Assembly: GCA_049293015.1 (NCBI GenBank)
Contig: JBATSB010000184.1
Span: forward strand, 1-8,270
Direction of reading: 5' to 3'
DNA length: 8,270 nt
Source: UBA2330 sp049293015
Lineage (GTDB): Bacteria > Bacteroidota > Ignavibacteria > Tepidaquicellales > Tepidaquicellaceae
In this document: one piece after another, positions 6,999-8,270 of the stretch
Layout of the letters: each line of letters starts with the position of its first letter
Numbering within the stretch: position 1 is the first letter of the stretch
The notes under the pieces: generated by a model
The model's input: the letters and a program-made list of their open reading frames with translations, nothing else
Told to the model about the DNA's origin: nothing
Databases searched by the model: none
Made by a program: the position numbers and the translations under genes

Positions 6999-8024
6999 AT
7001 GAAATCTTACGAACAATCAGAACCAGTCGAACCATACTCAGGGGACAAACAAAACGAATTTTATTCTGATCATTACGAGCACGAAGAAGTGAAAAAAGAA
7101 AAAGGAATTTGGCTTAATATTCTTTTATTCATTCTTACATTTATTAGCACTACGTTAGCCGGTGTTTACTGGCTGAATCTGGATCCGTATCATTTAGAAT
7201 ATTTTCCACTTGGTCTGACTTATGCATTCCTTATCTTACTTGTTATCACAGCGCATGAATTCGGTCACTACTTTGCTGCAAGATACCATAAAGTTCCCGT
7301 CACTTTACCATATTACATTCCATTTCCTTTTATTTTTTTAAATCCATTTGGCACAATGGGAGCAGTAATCAAAATGAAAGCAAGGTATTACAGCCGGAAA
7401 GCTCTTTTTGATATTGGAGCTGCGGGACCGATAGCCGGATGGATCACAACTCTGATAATTTTAGTGATAGGATTTCTAACTCTTCCATCGATAAATTATA
7501 TTTACGAAATTCATCCTGAATACAGAGCAACAGGAATTCCTATCGGCGGATTTTCTTTTGGATATAATATATTATTCTGGACCTTTGAAAAAATATTTGC
7601 ATCGTCACCGGATGTTTTCATGCCGCCGATGAATGAATTTTACCATTACCCGTTCCTCTGTGTCGGATGGTTTGGACTACTGATCACTTCGCTTAACATG
7701 ATGCCGGTCGGACAGCTTGACGGAGGACATATTTCGTATGCAATGTTTGGCGACAAACATAAATATATTGCATATGCTACTTTTGCACTATTGCTTTTCT
7801 TCGGACTCGCCGGACTTCTTCCTCTTTTGGAGATCAACATGAACTGGGGTTCTATCAACTGGCTTGTCTGGGCGTTACTCATTTTTTTTGTTATTAAAAT
7901 AAAACATCCACCCGTATTTCCTGATTATGATCAGCCTCTCAGCAGCGGCAGAATGATGGTCGGCTGGTTTACATTTTTTATATTCATTGTTTCGTTTTGC
8001 CCGGTACCTGTTTATGAGTTATGA
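6999..8024 (+). CDS. M50-family site-2 protease (zinc intramembrane metalloprotease), no PDZ domain
   Basis: A 341-residue polytopic membrane protease. After a hydrophilic, acidic N-terminus (1-35) come membrane segments at about 38-60 and 70-95; the second carries the zinc motif HEFGH (H86, E87, H90). The segment FGTMGAVIKMK, then ALFDIGAAGPIAGW (135-148), is typical of S2P proteins. The second conserved motif, NMMPVGQLDGGH (233-244), supplies the third zinc ligand D241. Further membrane segments lie at about 258-280, 285-300 and 318-335. There is no PDZ domain between the two motifs, unlike RseP, so this is the compact type. Such enzymes cut membrane-bound regulators or clear membrane peptides; the substrate here is unknown. 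The ATG start is clear, without a Shine-Dalgarno sequence. Its TGA overlaps the ATG of the following transporter gene. Confidence 0.94.
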   Translation: MKSYEQSEPVEPYSGDKQNEFYSDHYEHEEVKKEKGIWLNILLFILTFISTTLAGVYWLNLDPYHLEYFPLGLTYAFLILLVITAHEFGHYFAARYHKVPVTLPYYIPFPFIFLNPFGTMGAVIKMKARYYSRKALFDIGAAGPIAGWITTLIILVIGFLTLPSINYIYEIHPEYRATGIPIGGFSFGYNILFWTFEKIFASSPDVFMPPMNEFYHYPFLCVGWFGLLITSLNMMPVGQLDGGHISYAMFGDKHKYIAYATFALLLFFGLAGLLPLLEINMNWGSINWLVWALLIFFVIKIKHPPVFPDYDQPLSSGRMMVGWFTFFIFIVSFCPVPVYEL

Positions 8025-8270
8025 TCAATTTTAAAACTCATAACAAGCGAACTACTCTGTTCATAATTTTCCTTACAATATTTATTGACCTTCTTGGCTT
8101 CGGGATCATACTTCCTTTACTACCGACCTTTTCTGTAAGTGTACTTCACATTAATGAATTTACAATTGGTCTGATGGTCGGAATATTTTCTCTTATGCAG
8201 TTTTTATTTACACCAATATGGGGGACACTTTCAGATAAGTACGGAAGGAAACGTGTACTGATTATTAGTT
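8021..8270 (+). CDS. MFS transporter, N-terminal part (cut by window end)
   Basis: An open frame of 83 codons that runs off the right edge. It starts with ATG at 8021-8023, sharing ATGA with the stop of the M50 protease gene, so translation is probably coupled. The first membrane helix contains IFIDLLGFGIILPLLP (residues 20-35), the pattern seen at the start of TetA-like drug:H+ antiporters. A second helix (about 48-66) leads into GTLSDKYGRKR (68-78), the MFS loop 2-3 'motif A' (GxLSDxxGRK/R). Family membership is therefore firm, and a 12-helix proton-driven exporter of the TetA/multidrug type is the likeliest role; the substrate cannot be inferred from this fragment. Confidence 0.9.
   Translation, partial: MINFKTHNKRTTLFIIFLTIFIDLLGFGIILPLLPTFSVSVLHINEFTIGLMVGIFSLMQFLFTPIWGTLSDKYGRKRVLIIS

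Noticed and set aside
7646..7882. 78-codon minus-strand open frame inside the M50 protease gene
   Set aside because: It is antisense to the conserved NMMPVGQLDGGH region, so the plus-strand gene explains the sequence.

Overview
This AT-rich 8.27 kb window most likely comes from a member of the Ignavibacteria or a close relative in the Bacteroidetes/Chlorobi group. The best evidence is the C-terminus of the first protein, a type IX secretion (Por) sorting domain with the NFPNPFNPTTKI...GVYFYR signature that is very common in Ignavibacteria. The AT-rich intergenic DNA and the absence of recognisable Shine-Dalgarno sequences before any gene agree with this. The assignment rests on recalled family features, not on a database search.

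Layout: positions 1-124 are a perfect tandem array of a 7-bp unit that ends against the stop codon of the first gene. Seven genes then lie on the minus strand. In order of transcription (right to left) they are: a CPBP-family intramembrane protease (6900-5920) overlapping cdsA by 8 bp (5927-5127); a 158-bp gap; an acidic protein of unknown function (4968-4438) followed 15 bp later by an AhpC/TSA-like thioredoxin-fold protein (4422-3871); a 126-bp gap; phosphoglycerate mutase gpmA (3744-3139) followed 10 bp later by a HAD-family phosphatase (3128-2493); an 82-bp gap; and a large secreted M12B-like zinc metalloprotease (2410-125). A 98-bp divergent intergenic region separates this group from two plus-strand genes: an M50 site-2 protease without a PDZ domain (6999-8024), and an MFS transporter (8021 to the window end, truncated) coupled to it by an ATGA overlap.

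How they fit together: the minus-strand genes form three probable two-gene transcription units plus the metalloprotease. Functions are mostly core physiology: phospholipid synthesis (CdsA), glycolysis/gluconeogenesis (GpmA), redox (thioredoxin-fold protein), membrane proteolysis (CPBP and M50) and an exported, surface-directed protease. No complete new multi-gene system is evident. The points most worth a second look are the heptamer array, the frequent TTG start codons in a setting without Shine-Dalgarno sequences, the acidic unknown protein, and the pairing of two different intramembrane proteases next to cdsA. No gene-free stretch exceeds 300 bases; the longest is 158 bp.
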